Source of the DNA: Pseudohaliea rubra DSM 19751
GTDB taxonomy: Bacteria > Pseudomonadota > Gammaproteobacteria > Pseudomonadales > Halieaceae
Direction: 5' to 3'
NCBI RefSeq assembly: GCF_000764025.1
Contig: NZ_KN234746.1
Location: forward strand, 1 to 64,000
DNA length: 64,000 bases
Part shown: piece by piece, positions 8,582 to 17,530 of the stretch
Layout: each line of letters opens with the position of its first letter
Numbering within the stretch: the first letter of the stretch is position 1
Notes under the pieces: generated by a model
Told to the model about the DNA's origin: nothing
Database searches by the model: none
Seen by the model: only the letters and a program-made list of their open reading frames with translations
Program-made: the position numbers and the translations under genes

Positions 8582-9355
8582 TCATTTGGGCTGCATCCGG
8601 ATACCGCCATCAAGGCGGATACACTCGCCGTTAACGTAGTCGTTCTCGGCGATGAATACGGACAGATGTGCGATTTCTTCCGGCCTGCCGAGGCGGTGCG
8701 GGTAAAGGACGCTCGCTTCCAGGGACTTGTAGGCAGGCTCGGGCAGCGATTCAAAGAGCGGGGTATGGATGAGCCCGGGCACGATCGTGTTCACGCGAAT
8801 GCCATAGGACGCCAGATCGCGGGCCATCGGCAGCGTCATGCCGACCACGCCGCCCTTCGAGGCGCTGTAGGCAAGCTGGCCCACCTGCCCCTCGTAGGCC
8901 GCGATGGACGCGGTGTTGATAATGACCCCCCGGCCGTCGTCGCCGAAAACCGGATCGTTCTTGGCCATCTGCTCGGCCGCGTAGCGGGACACGTTGAAGG
9001 TCCCCACGAGGTTGACATTGATCACACCCATGAACATGTCGAGGGGAAAGACCCCCTTCTTGCCCAGGGTCTTGCAGGCGCTGCCGATGCCCGCGTAATT
9101 GTTGCAGATATGCAGCGCGCCGAACTTCTCCACGACACCGGCCACAGCGGTGCTTACGGAATCCTCATCGGCGACGTTGACCTTCCAGAAGGCTACGGAG
9201 TCGGCGCCGAGGGCCTGGATCATCTCGTCCCCGGCCTGCTCGTTGAGGTCGAAGATGCCTACCTTCACGCCCTTGGCCACATAGGCCTCAACGGTAGCGC
9301 GGCCGAGGCCGGAGGCCCCGCCGGTGACAATGGCGACTTTCCCTGACAGATCCAT
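8582..9355 (-). CDS. HSD10-like 3-hydroxyacyl-CoA dehydrogenase (SDR)
   Basis: A 257-residue SDR that closely follows the 17-beta-HSD10/2-methyl-3-hydroxybutyryl-CoA dehydrogenase pattern: VTGGASGLG (10-18), GVIINTASIAAYEGQVGQLAYSASK with S150, Y163 and K167, MTLPMARDLA, and the C-terminal GECIRLDGGIRM. An Asp after beta-2 (IFDLNE) indicates NAD(H). The usual NNAG is NNYAG here, a one-residue variation in the cofactor loop. In the cluster it would oxidise the 3-hydroxyacyl-CoA made by the crotonase. It lies between the acyl-CoA dehydrogenase and racemase genes, all in one direction. Confidence 0.88.
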   Translation of the reverse strand: MDLSGKVAIVTGGASGLGRATVEAYVAKGVKVGIFDLNEQAGDEMIQALGADSVAFWKVNVADEDSVSTAVAGVVEKFGALHICNNYAGIGSACKTLGKKGVFPLDMFMGVINVNLVGTFNVSRYAAEQMAKNDPVFGDDGRGVIINTASIAAYEGQVGQLAYSASKGGVVGMTLPMARDLASYGIRVNTIVPGLIHTPLFESLPEPAYKSLEASVLYPHRLGRPEEIAHLSVFIAENDYVNGECIRLDGGIRMQPK

Positions 9356-9372
9356 GGTGCTTTCTCCGTGCT

Positions 9373-10548
9373 TCAGAAGTTACGGGTATTGAATGGCGTA
9401 TAGTCGTCTGCCAGGCAGTCGCGACTGATGATGATCTTCATGACCTCCGAGCTGCCGGCGTAGATGGTAGCGATCCGCGCATCGGTATACTGACGGCTGA
9501 TCGCGTATTCGTCCATATAGCCTGCGCCGCCGTGGAGCTGAACCCCGACGTCGGCGGCCTTCACCTGCAGCTCACTGGTGACCAGCTTTGCCTTGGCGGC
9601 GTCCACCGCCGTCAGCTGACCCGCGTTGAAGGCGGCGACGCACTGGTCGACATAACTCTGCGCGATATCCAGCTCCGTGCGAACCTCTGCCAGCTTGAAT
9701 TGGGTGTTCTGAAAGGCCGCCAGGGGCTTGCCGAAAGCCTTGCGCTCGCGCACGTAATCGTAGGTCAGGTCCCAGGACAGCTGGGCCGACGCGAGGTAGC
9801 CGCAGGCGCCGATGAGTCGCTCCTCGGCCAGGCCCTCCATAAGGTAAATAAAGCCCTTGCCGGGCTCGCCGAGCACATTGGCCTTCGGAATCCGCACGTC
9901 ATTGAAGAAAAGCTCAGCCGTGTCCTGGGCCTTCATCCCCATCTTCTTGAGGTTGCGGCCGCGCTCGAACCCCTCCATGCCCCGCTCAACGATGAACAGG
10001 GTCATGTGATGAGGGTTGTTGTCCGGATCCGTCTTGGCGGCGACGATCACCGCGTCGGCGTTGATGCCGTTGGAGATGTAGGTCTTGGAGCCGTTGAGCA
10101 CCCAGTGGTCACCCGCTTCCCGGGCTGTAGAGCGCATACCGGCAAGGTCCGAGCCGGCATCGGGCTCGGTCATGGCGACGGCGAGGATGCACTCTCCGCT
10201 GACGCATTTCGGCAGGAAGCGTTCGCACTGCTCCTCGCTGCCGAAACGCGTGAAATAGGGCCCTACCAGCCGGCTGTGCAGCGTCGAATACCAGTCGCCG
10301 ACGCGGGCGTAGGCCGCTTCCTCGATGATGACCTGCTCGAAGCGAAAGTCCTCATCGCCCATGCCGCCGTATTTTTCCTCCGGCCAGACCATGAGAAAAC
10401 CCTGCTCGCCGGCGCGCCGGAAGGCCTCCCGGTCGACGATGCCCGCCTCACGCCAGCGCTCCATATGTGGCACAATCTCGCTGGTGAGAAACTTGCGATA
10501 AGCATCGCGGAACATGGTTTGTTCTTCGGTGAAGTTGCGTGGCAACAT
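9373..10548 (-). CDS. Acyl-CoA dehydrogenase
   Basis: A 391-residue FAD-dependent acyl-CoA dehydrogenase with the order N-terminal helical domain, beta domain (AMTEPDAGSDLAGMRSTA) and C-terminal helical domain. The C-terminal YAGSSEVMKIIISR contains the expected catalytic glutamate region. The start at 10548 gives MLPRNFTEEQ, the standard family N-terminus, with GGAGA 8 nt upstream. An open frame continues further upstream but encodes no family sequence. It introduces the first double bond and is the promoter-proximal gene of the minus-strand cluster, divergent from an AraC-type regulator. Confidence 0.92.
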   Translation of the reverse strand: MLPRNFTEEQTMFRDAYRKFLTSEIVPHMERWREAGIVDREAFRRAGEQGFLMVWPEEKYGGMGDEDFRFEQVIIEEAAYARVGDWYSTLHSRLVGPYFTRFGSEEQCERFLPKCVSGECILAVAMTEPDAGSDLAGMRSTAREAGDHWVLNGSKTYISNGINADAVIVAAKTDPDNNPHHMTLFIVERGMEGFERGRNLKKMGMKAQDTAELFFNDVRIPKANVLGEPGKGFIYLMEGLAEERLIGACGYLASAQLSWDLTYDYVRERKAFGKPLAAFQNTQFKLAEVRTELDIAQSYVDQCVAAFNAGQLTAVDAAKAKLVTSELQVKAADVGVQLHGGAGYMDEYAISRQYTDARIATIYAGSSEVMKIIISRDCLADDYTPFNTRNF

Positions 10549-10635
10549 CGCGAATCTCCGTGGTGGGCGATTGGGGCGAGGGCCAGTATGTGCAGCGCCA
10601 CCGAGGGCGGCAATGACCGCCACGGACAAATTTAT

Positions 10636-10649
10636 TGACCCAAACTGAC
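10636..10649. promoter_or_regulatory. Candidate AraC-type direct repeat
   Basis: Two TGAC half-sites at 10636-10639 and 10646-10649 are exactly 10 bp apart, in phase on the helix, just upstream of the AraC-family gene and 88 bp from the divergent acyl-CoA dehydrogenase start. AraC-family proteins usually bind direct repeats spaced about one turn or more. The half-sites are short, so chance is a real alternative. Confidence 0.25.
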
Positions 10650-10660
10650 AGGACGCGCCC

Positions 10661-11659
10661 TTGCGCAAGCAATCGATCTCGGTGCACTTCGCCCGCGCCG
10701 TGCTGCGCCACACGGTGCGCCTCGGCGTCGACCCGCTGCCCCTCCTGCGCCACCACCGCATTACTCCCCGGCTCCTGCGCGAACCCCACGCCCGCATCGC
10801 TATCGAGCGCTTCGCGGACCTGCAGGTCGCCACCATGCAGGCCCTGGGCGATGAAGCCCTGGGCTACGGCCAGCGCCCCATACCCCTCGGCAGCTGGGAC
10901 ATGATGTGCCATGCGGTCATCGGCAGCGCGACCCTCGGCCAGGCCCTCGCGCGCCTGTGTCGATTCTACGCCCTCTTCGGCCATGACCCGGCGTCCGCCT
11001 TCGAGGTCAGCGGCGATCAGGCTGCCGTGCGCCTCCGGGAGCAGGGCACGACAGCAGTGGACCCGTACCTCAAGGAATTGTTCCTGTTCAACGTGCACCG
11101 CTTCGGCAGCTGGCTGGTGCAGGAGCACCTGCCCCTGTACCGGACCCGCCTCGACTACCCCCCGGCGGCGCAGCCCGACGACTATCGCCGCATGTTCCTT
11201 GCCAGCCCCGTGGACTTCGAGGCGGGCCGCTGTGCCCTGGAGTTTCCCGCGGGCCTCATGGACCGGCCGGTGGTCCAGAACGAGGCGACACTGAGGCGCT
11301 TCCTGCGGCACCCGGTGCTGATCATGCTGACCCAGCAGTATCCCCGGGCGACCTGGACGGCGCAGGTGCGCGACCTGGTGCGCCAGAACCTCCTCGCCAT
11401 GCCCGAGCTCGGCGAGGTAGCGGCGGCACTGGAGGTCCACCCGCAGACGCTGCGCCGTCGCCTGGCCCGGGAAGGCACCACCTTCAAGGATATCAAGAAC
11501 CAGCTGCGTCGCGACGTGGCTCTGCACTATCTCGGGCGCCGGGGCCTGTCCATCGAGGAGATCGCTCACCGCGCCGGCTTCTCCGAGTCCAGCGCCTTCA
11601 TCCGCGCCTTCAAGGGCTGGACCGGGGTCACACCCTACGCCTACCGGAAAGGCCTGTAG
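10661..11659 (+). CDS. AraC family transcriptional regulator
   Basis: A 332-residue regulator. Residues about 20-205 match the arabinose-binding-like N-terminal domain found in OruR/ArgR-type AraC proteins (PF12625). Residues about 240-330 hold the two helix-turn-helix motifs: LGEVAAALEVHPQTLRRRLAREG and LSIEEIAHRAGFSESSAFIRAFK. The TTG start at 10661 is preceded by AGGA 7 nt upstream. Its divergent position next to the acyl-CoA dehydrogenase suggests that it controls the 10548-4270 cluster, with an acyl-CoA or fatty-acid-like inducer as the inferred ligand. Confidence 0.9.
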   Translation: MRKQSISVHFARAVLRHTVRLGVDPLPLLRHHRITPRLLREPHARIAIERFADLQVATMQALGDEALGYGQRPIPLGSWDMMCHAVIGSATLGQALARLCRFYALFGHDPASAFEVSGDQAAVRLREQGTTAVDPYLKELFLFNVHRFGSWLVQEHLPLYRTRLDYPPAAQPDDYRRMFLASPVDFEAGRCALEFPAGLMDRPVVQNEATLRRFLRHPVLIMLTQQYPRATWTAQVRDLVRQNLLAMPELGEVAAALEVHPQTLRRRLAREGTTFKDIKNQLRRDVALHYLGRRGLSIEEIAHRAGFSESSAFIRAFKGWTGVTPYAYRKGL

Positions 11660-11735
11660 CGGTCGCGGTGGCTTGCCAAGGCGCGGGGAGGCCTGCAAGC
11701 TGCTACCGGTTGCTCTCTGAGACCGCGATACCACC

Positions 11736-14591
11736 ATGCCTGGAAAGATTCTGCGCCTGCTGCTCAAGGCTTACCTGGTCTACCTTGCCCTCGCCCTGCT
11801 CGTCCTGCTGCCGGTGCTCAACCTGGCCGCACCGCGGCTGTCGGCGCAGTACCTGGATCGCCGCCTGGACAGCGAACTGATCCTCTTCAACCCCTTCACC
11901 CTCGCCCTGGAAGTGCGCGGCGCCCGGCTTGCCGAGCCGGACGGCAGGTCCTTTGCCGCCGTCGAGCGGCTGGAGGTGGACTTCAGCGCCTGGCTCAGCC
12001 TCGTCCGGCCCGGCATGGTGCTGGACGACGTTGCCGTAGAGGGACTGACGCTGACCCTGCGCCGCTATGAGTCCGGCCGCTTCAACATATCCGACCTCCT
12101 CGCCGGTGACCCGGCCGCCGACGAGGCCAGCGCCGGGGACGGCTCGCTGCCTGCGTTCACTGTGCGCACCATCCTGTTCGACACCCGGGAGCTGCGCTAT
12201 GAGGACCACACTCGCAGCCCTCGCTACGACACGTTTCTGCAGGACCTCGCCTTCACGGTCACGGGGCTGTCCACGGTCCTTGAGGAGGGCAGCCCCTACG
12301 AGCTGCTGGTGGTCACGCAGCACAACGGCACCCTCCGCTGGCACGGCGAGTTTTCCCTGCCCCGGGCCCAGAGCCGTGGTGAGCTGGAGATCACGGATCT
12401 CGACCTGAGGCCCTTCCATCGCTACCTCGCCGAAGACCTCCCCTTCACCCTGGACAGCGGGCTCCTGGCATTGAGCGGGCGCTACACCGCTACCTGGGCC
12501 GACGACGGCGCGGTGACCGTTAGCGATGGCGCCCTGCAGTTGCATGCCGTCGCCCTGCAGCCGAAAGATTTACAGGCCCTTCCTGACACGGCGCTGGCCT
12601 TTGACCGCTTCGAGCTTGATGGCATTGCCGTGGACAGTGGCCGGCAGCACGTGAGCGCCGCAGCGGCGACACTCCGGGGACTGAGCGTTGCAGGCTACCT
12701 CGAAGACGAGCGCATAAGCCTGCAGGAAATGCTCATCCCCTCGGCTGCCGGCGACAACCGGGCTGCTGACTCAGGGACTGCAGCCGTCCCAGACAACAAC
12801 AGCGAGGTGGAAGCATCGGAACTCTGGCAGCTGCGACTCGGCCGCTTCAGCCTCCCCGATGGGCGCATCCGGTGGCGGACCCCCTACACGACGCCGGCAA
12901 CGCTCACCGTCGATCCGCTGCACGTCGAGCTGAGCGAGCTCACCTACCCGCCGGAAGGCGACAGCGCTGTGTCTGTGGCGCTCACCCTCAACGATGAGGC
13001 GACGCTCTCGGCGGCAGGTACCGTCGACGCAGGCGCCGGCGGCGGTGCCCTGGACCTGGAGCTGGCAGCCCTTCCCGTCACCCTCGCCAATCCGCTGCTG
13101 GGCTCCGTTCTCAATGCCGCTATCGAGGGCGGACGCCTCGAGGCAAGCGGCGAACTCGTACTCGCAGCTTTTGCCCCGGAAACCATCAGCGGCGCTATGC
13201 GCCTCACCGACTTCGATCTGCTCATCGCAGGTGCCCAGCAGAGCGCCCTGGGCTGGGACAGCCTGGCGGTGCCGGACATCACCGTCGCAGTCCCGGCGCA
13301 ACGGCTGGAGACCGGCGTCATCAGCCTCAACGGCTACCGCACGCAGCTGCGCATCGGTGAGGACGGGCGTCTCAATGTGCAGACCGCGCTGGTGGAGGAA
13401 CAAGGAGGCGAAGGGAGCAACGACGATAGCGCGGAAAGCGAAGCGGCCGAACCGTGGCAGCTGGCCTTCGGCGGCCTCGCGGTGCGCAGCAGTAGCGTCG
13501 ATTTCGAGGACAGGTCCCTGCCGCTGGACTTCCGGACCCTGGTGGAAGGCCTCGAGGGCAAGGTCGGTGCTCTGGGTACCGAGTCGCCGGCCCCCGTTCC
13601 GGTCAGCCTCACCGGCGCTGTGGACGGCTATGCGCCTGTGCGCATCGAGGGCCAGGTAGCGCCCTTTGCGGCCGAGCCCGATGTCGATATCGGCGTCAGT
13701 TTTCAGGGTATCGATATTGCCCGCCTCACCCCCTACGCGGGGACCTACGCCGGCTATACCATCGACTCAGGCACCCTCAGCCTGGACCTGCGCTACCGCC
13801 TCGCCGGCGACCGGTTGCAGGGTGAGAACCGGGCGGTGATCTCGCAGATGCAGCTCGGCGAGCCCTTCGACAGCGACCGCGCCATGGATCTGCCGCTGAA
13901 GCTCGCCATCGCACTTCTCAAGGATTCCCGCGGCGTCATCGATCTCGACGTCCCCGTGGAAGGCGATGTCAACGACCCCTCCTTCCGCCTCGGCAAGGTC
14001 ATCGGCCGGGCCATTGCCAACGTTATCGTCAATATCGCCACCGCGCCCTTCAAGCTGCTTGCAGGACTCGCCGGGAGCAGCGACGATCTGCAGGGCCTGG
14101 CTTTCGCCCCGGGGAGTGACGCCCTGGACGCGCCGGCGGCGGGCAAGCTCGATGCCCTTGCCAACGCCCTGGGCAAGCGCCCGGAGCTCAAGCTGCTGGC
14201 CCGGGGCGTAAGCGATGACGAGGATGCCCGGGTCCTGCGCGAACAGGCCCTGGATGCGGCCCTGCTCGGCGACGGCCTGGCTCCGGCGAGCCTGGCGGCC
14301 CGCGACGCTGCCTGGGCGGAAGCGGTCGCTGCGCGCTATGCACCCGCGCATGGCGATGCGGATGCGGATACCGATGCCGAGCCGCCAGCACCGGCAGCAC
14401 AGTACGACGCTTTGGCAGCTGCCATGACGCTACCGCCCCGGGCTCTCGAAACGCTGGCGACGGAGCGCGCCACCCAGGTCAAGCGCTATCTGGTGACGAG
14501 CCGCGGGATCGCCGCCGAACGCGTCGCCATCAGCGGCGGCGCCGGCGATAGCGCCGTAGACCGCGGCGTCACCCTCGACGTCGACGCCTGA
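11736..14591 (+). CDS. DUF748 envelope protein (AsmA-like) with C-terminal OmpA-like end
   Basis: A 951-residue protein with one N-terminal membrane helix (about 8-30) followed by a long periplasmic region. Several AsmA/DUF748 repeat motifs are visible: ARLAEPDGRSFAAVERLEVDF, NISDLL, LDLRYRLAGDRLQGENR, and the strongly conserved LPLKLAIALLKDSRGVIDLDVPVEGDVNDPSFRLG segment. The C-terminus (ATQVKRYLVTSRGIAAERVAI) resembles an OmpA-type tail. Related AsmA-like proteins bridge the periplasm and move phospholipids between membranes. That role is inference here. A short Asp-rich linker (DADADTDAE) lies near residue 870. Confidence 0.8.
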   Translation: MPGKILRLLLKAYLVYLALALLVLLPVLNLAAPRLSAQYLDRRLDSELILFNPFTLALEVRGARLAEPDGRSFAAVERLEVDFSAWLSLVRPGMVLDDVAVEGLTLTLRRYESGRFNISDLLAGDPAADEASAGDGSLPAFTVRTILFDTRELRYEDHTRSPRYDTFLQDLAFTVTGLSTVLEEGSPYELLVVTQHNGTLRWHGEFSLPRAQSRGELEITDLDLRPFHRYLAEDLPFTLDSGLLALSGRYTATWADDGAVTVSDGALQLHAVALQPKDLQALPDTALAFDRFELDGIAVDSGRQHVSAAAATLRGLSVAGYLEDERISLQEMLIPSAAGDNRAADSGTAAVPDNNSEVEASELWQLRLGRFSLPDGRIRWRTPYTTPATLTVDPLHVELSELTYPPEGDSAVSVALTLNDEATLSAAGTVDAGAGGGALDLELAALPVTLANPLLGSVLNAAIEGGRLEASGELVLAAFAPETISGAMRLTDFDLLIAGAQQSALGWDSLAVPDITVAVPAQRLETGVISLNGYRTQLRIGEDGRLNVQTALVEEQGGEGSNDDSAESEAAEPWQLAFGGLAVRSSSVDFEDRSLPLDFRTLVEGLEGKVGALGTESPAPVPVSLTGAVDGYAPVRIEGQVAPFAAEPDVDIGVSFQGIDIARLTPYAGTYAGYTIDSGTLSLDLRYRLAGDRLQGENRAVISQMQLGEPFDSDRAMDLPLKLAIALLKDSRGVIDLDVPVEGDVNDPSFRLGKVIGRAIANVIVNIATAPFKLLAGLAGSSDDLQGLAFAPGSDALDAPAAGKLDALANALGKRPELKLLARGVSDDEDARVLREQALDAALLGDGLAPASLAARDAAWAEAVAARYAPAHGDADADTDAEPPAPAAQYDALAAAMTLPPRALETLATERATQVKRYLVTSRGIAAERVAISGGAGDSAVDRGVTLDVDA

Positions 14592-14618
14592 GGCGGACTG
14601 CGCCCTTCAGGCGGCGTC
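14583..14618. terminator. Stem-loop across convergent stop codons
   Basis: GACGCCTGA (14583-14591) pairs with the right arm TCAGGC...GTC (14607-14618, one GGC bulge). An inner GGCG/CGCC helix closes the loop. The two stop codons of the convergent genes pair within the stem. There is no U tract on either side, so it could act as a weak bidirectional terminator or simply be a transcript-end structure. Confidence 0.35.
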
Positions 14619-16310
14619 CTCGACTTTCAGCGCCTCACGGAGTTCACGCTTGAGGAACTTGCCGTTGGCGTTGCGCGGCAGCGGTTCGTCGAGGAACCAC
14701 AGGTAACGCGGCACCTTGAAGGCGGCAAGGTGCTGTCGGCAGTGGCTGCGCAAGACTTCCGCATCCACACTGGCCCCGGACTTCAGGTGTACCGCGGCAC
14801 CGACCTCTTCGCCCAGGCGGTCATCCGGCACCGCAAAGGCCACGCATTCGGCAACTGCCTCGTGGTGAAAGAGGGCGTTCTCGACCTCGGCGCAGTACAC
14901 GTTCTCGCCACCGCGCAGGACCATGTCCTTGGCCCGGTCCACGAGGTAAATGAAGCCATCTTCATCCATGTACGCGACGTCACCGGTGTGCAGCCAGCCG
15001 TCGACAATGGTCTCAGCGGTTGCCTCCGGTCGGTTCAGGTAGCCCTTGATCACCGGTGCGCCCCGAACCACCAGCTCACCGATATCGCCGACCGGCAGCT
15101 CCTTGCCTACCGGGTCGACGATACGCGCTTCGAAGGTGGGCATGGCCGGTCCGACGCTGGTGGGCCGGTCCATGAAGAACTCCATGGAAACCGCCGTGAT
15201 AATGCCCGAGGTCTCGGTCATGCCGTAGCCGGTGTTCGGGCGAGCGGTCCTTATGGTCTCGCTCACCTTGCCCACAAGATCCGGCTGCATGGCGGCCCCG
15301 CCGCCACCGACGGACTTCAGCGAGGATGTATCCCGGGCCGTGAAGTCCGGGTGCATCATGATTTCCCGCGCCATCATGGGCACAGCATTGAAGGTGGTAA
15401 CCTGCTCCCGTTCAATGAGGCGCAGCGCTTCCGCCGGATCCCATTTGTACATGTGCACAAGGCGTCCGCCGACCAGGGTCACCACCTGGGCGACACAGTT
15501 GTTGGCGGTGACGTGGAACAGCGGCGTAGCCACCAGGGCGCGGATCTCCGAGCTGCCCGGCTCGGCGGGCGCCTCGCCGCGGGCCAGAGCCAGGGCCCGG
15601 GGCTGTACCGCATTGGCAAAGGCTACGTTGAAGATGTTGTTCACACAGCCGCGGTGCGTCAGCTGCGCACCTTTTGGACGGCCCGTAGTACCCGACGTGT
15701 AGAAGATGCAGGCGTCGTCGTCGGGGGCTATGGTGACCTCGGGAAGCCGGGACTCGCTGTTGACCAGCTCGGCCCAGTCTGTAGCCCAGTCAGGCAGGTC
15801 ATGCGGCACGCGCACACCGACCACGATGAGGTCCGGGAAGTCGCTGCGCAGCTCAGTGAAGCGCTGAAGCCGCTCCTGGTCGGCAATGAGCACCCGCGGC
15901 GTCGAGTCCTCGAGGCCGTAGTGCAGCTCCTGCGGTACCCACCAGGCATTCATGCCGACCACCACGGCGCCCATGGCCGTCAAGGCCCAGTAGGCCAGCA
16001 TCCATTCGGGATAGTTGCGCATGGCGATGGCCACCCGGTCCCCCGGTCCCACCCCGGCCTCGGCGAGCCAGTGGGCGATAGAGCCGGTGATGACCTGGGC
16101 GTCTGCGTAGCTCAGTCGCTCCTCGTTATAGACCAGGTATTCCTTGTCGCCGTGCCCGGCCGCACCGAGCCAGATCTCCCGCAGCGAGGGCGGTGCGTGC
16201 GCGTAACTACGCACGGAGACACCGCCTACCTCCGCCGTGGTCACCTCGAACAGCTGCCCCGGGCCGGTGAGTTCCTGCCAGGCCTGCTTCAACTCTGCGT
16301 ACATGCGCAT
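14607..16310 (-). CDS. Acyl-CoA synthetase (AMP-binding, class I adenylate-forming)
   Basis: A 567-residue ligase that activates a carboxylic acid to an acyl-AMP and then an acyl-CoA. Visible motifs are FYTSGTTGRPKGAQLTH (P-loop, A3), GYGMTETSG (A5), GWLHTGDVAYMDEDGF (A7/A8), VDRAKDMVLRGGENVY (hinge) and PRNANGKFLKREL (A10 lysine). The N-terminus (MRMYAELKQAWQELTGPGQLFE) is longer than in FadD and resembles class-I synthetases of environmental proteobacteria acting on unusual acids. M at 16304 is an alternative start. It is divergent from the kinase-fold gene at 16504. Confidence 0.9.
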   Translation of the reverse strand: MRMYAELKQAWQELTGPGQLFEVTTAEVGGVSVRSYAHAPPSLREIWLGAAGHGDKEYLVYNEERLSYADAQVITGSIAHWLAEAGVGPGDRVAIAMRNYPEWMLAYWALTAMGAVVVGMNAWWVPQELHYGLEDSTPRVLIADQERLQRFTELRSDFPDLIVVGVRVPHDLPDWATDWAELVNSESRLPEVTIAPDDDACIFYTSGTTGRPKGAQLTHRGCVNNIFNVAFANAVQPRALALARGEAPAEPGSSEIRALVATPLFHVTANNCVAQVVTLVGGRLVHMYKWDPAEALRLIEREQVTTFNAVPMMAREIMMHPDFTARDTSSLKSVGGGGAAMQPDLVGKVSETIRTARPNTGYGMTETSGIITAVSMEFFMDRPTSVGPAMPTFEARIVDPVGKELPVGDIGELVVRGAPVIKGYLNRPEATAETIVDGWLHTGDVAYMDEDGFIYLVDRAKDMVLRGGENVYCAEVENALFHHEAVAECVAFAVPDDRLGEEVGAAVHLKSGASVDAEVLRSHCRQHLAAFKVPRYLWFLDEPLPRNANGKFLKRELREALKVEDAA

Positions 16311-16503
16311 CTCCCGCCGTTATTTGACTTAGTGGCGAAGGAGCATAGCGTCACCGCGCGGAGCGCTCAATGGCCGTGGCACCGCTGCCCCGGCGCTGTC
16401 ACCTGCGGTTTATTTTTTTGCCTCCCGGTGTCATTGTTCCCGGCGGCGTCGCTGCGGATACTCGGCGCCCCGCATTCGCTAGCGACTGGCTTTGGAGAGC
16501 ACG

Positions 16504-17523
16504 ATGAGCACGCAGACCCTGGACACGGAACGCCTGGCCCCCTACCTCGCCGAACACCTGCCCGGCTTTTCCGGCGAACTCGGCGCCGAGAAATTCGCCG
16601 GCGGGCAGTCCAACCCGACCTTCCGCCTCAGCGCCGGCGGGCGCCAGTACGTGCTGCGACGCAAGCCCCCGGGAGAACTGCTTGCCTCCGCTCACGCCGT
16701 AGACCGGGAGTTCCGGGTCCTCTCAGCCCTCGCGGACACCGCGGTGCCGGTCCCGGAGGCGTACCTGCTTTGCGAGGACGAGAGCGTCATCGGCTCCATG
16801 TTCTACGTCATGGAGTATCTGGAGGGACGGGTCTTCTGGGACCCAACGCTGCCGGAGGTGAGCGACAACGCCGAGCGCAACGCCATCTATGATGAGATGA
16901 ACCGCGTGCTCGCTGCGCTGCATAATGTCGACGTGGATGCTGCGGGACTGACGGATTTCGGTCGCCCCGGCAACTACTTCGAGCGCCAGGTCAGCCGCTG
17001 GACCAAGCAGTATCGCGCCTCGGAGACTGAGCATAGCGAGGCCATGGAAAGACTCATCGCCTGGCTGCCCGGGCACATGCCGCCGGACGACGGCGCCGTG
17101 AGCCTGGTGCACGGCGACTACCGCCTCGACAATCTCATGTTCCACCCGACGGAACCACGCATCATCGCGGTGCTGGATTGGGAGCTCTCGACGCTGGGCC
17201 ACCCGCTGGCGGATCTCGCCTACCAGGTCATGGCCTGGCAGCTGCCGGGGGATGCGGGGCTGCGAGGCCTCGCCGGCGTGGATCGGGCCACCCTGGGCCT
17301 GCCCTCAGACGACGCCTACGTGGCCGAGTACTGCCGGCGCACGGGGCGCGACGGTATCGACCACTGGAACTTCTATCTGGTGTTCTGCTTCTTCCGCCTG
17401 GCGGCGATCCTGCAGGGGGTGAAAAAGCGCGCCCTGCAGGGCAACGCCTCGAGCGCCGAAGCAGAAGCCAAGGGCGCCCTCGTCGAGCCGCTGGCGCAGC
17501 ACGGCGTGGCGCTTATCGACTAG
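16504..17523 (+). CDS. Phosphotransferase (APH/ChoK fold), ACAD10/11 N-terminal-like
   Basis: A 339-residue protein of the aminoglycoside-phosphotransferase fold. The nucleotide-binding N-lobe is at 25-110. The catalytic SLVHGDYRLDNLMFHP and metal-binding VLDWELSTLGHPLADLAY motifs are intact. This subgroup, related to the N-terminal half of ACAD10/11 and to LvaA, phosphorylates 4-hydroxyacyl-CoAs. That fits the acyl-CoA synthetase divergently encoded next door better than antibiotic resistance does. ATG 16504 is chosen because GGAG lies 6 nt upstream. A TTG 12 nt earlier overlaps that site. Substrate is inferred. Confidence 0.85.
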   Translation: MSTQTLDTERLAPYLAEHLPGFSGELGAEKFAGGQSNPTFRLSAGGRQYVLRRKPPGELLASAHAVDREFRVLSALADTAVPVPEAYLLCEDESVIGSMFYVMEYLEGRVFWDPTLPEVSDNAERNAIYDEMNRVLAALHNVDVDAAGLTDFGRPGNYFERQVSRWTKQYRASETEHSEAMERLIAWLPGHMPPDDGAVSLVHGDYRLDNLMFHPTEPRIIAVLDWELSTLGHPLADLAYQVMAWQLPGDAGLRGLAGVDRATLGLPSDDAYVAEYCRRTGRDGIDHWNFYLVFCFFRLAAILQGVKKRALQGNASSAEAEAKGALVEPLAQHGVALID

Positions 17524-17530
17524 GCAAGGT

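Noticed and set aside
7022-9346. A 774-codon open frame on the plus strand
   Set aside because: It is antisense to the crotonase, racemase and SDR genes, which have clear catalytic motifs. In GC-rich DNA the antisense frame stays open by codon bias, and the translation shows no domain.
14730-16892. A 720-codon plus-strand open frame
   Set aside because: It is antisense to the acyl-CoA synthetase, whose A3-A10 motifs are complete, and then runs out of frame through the kinase gene.
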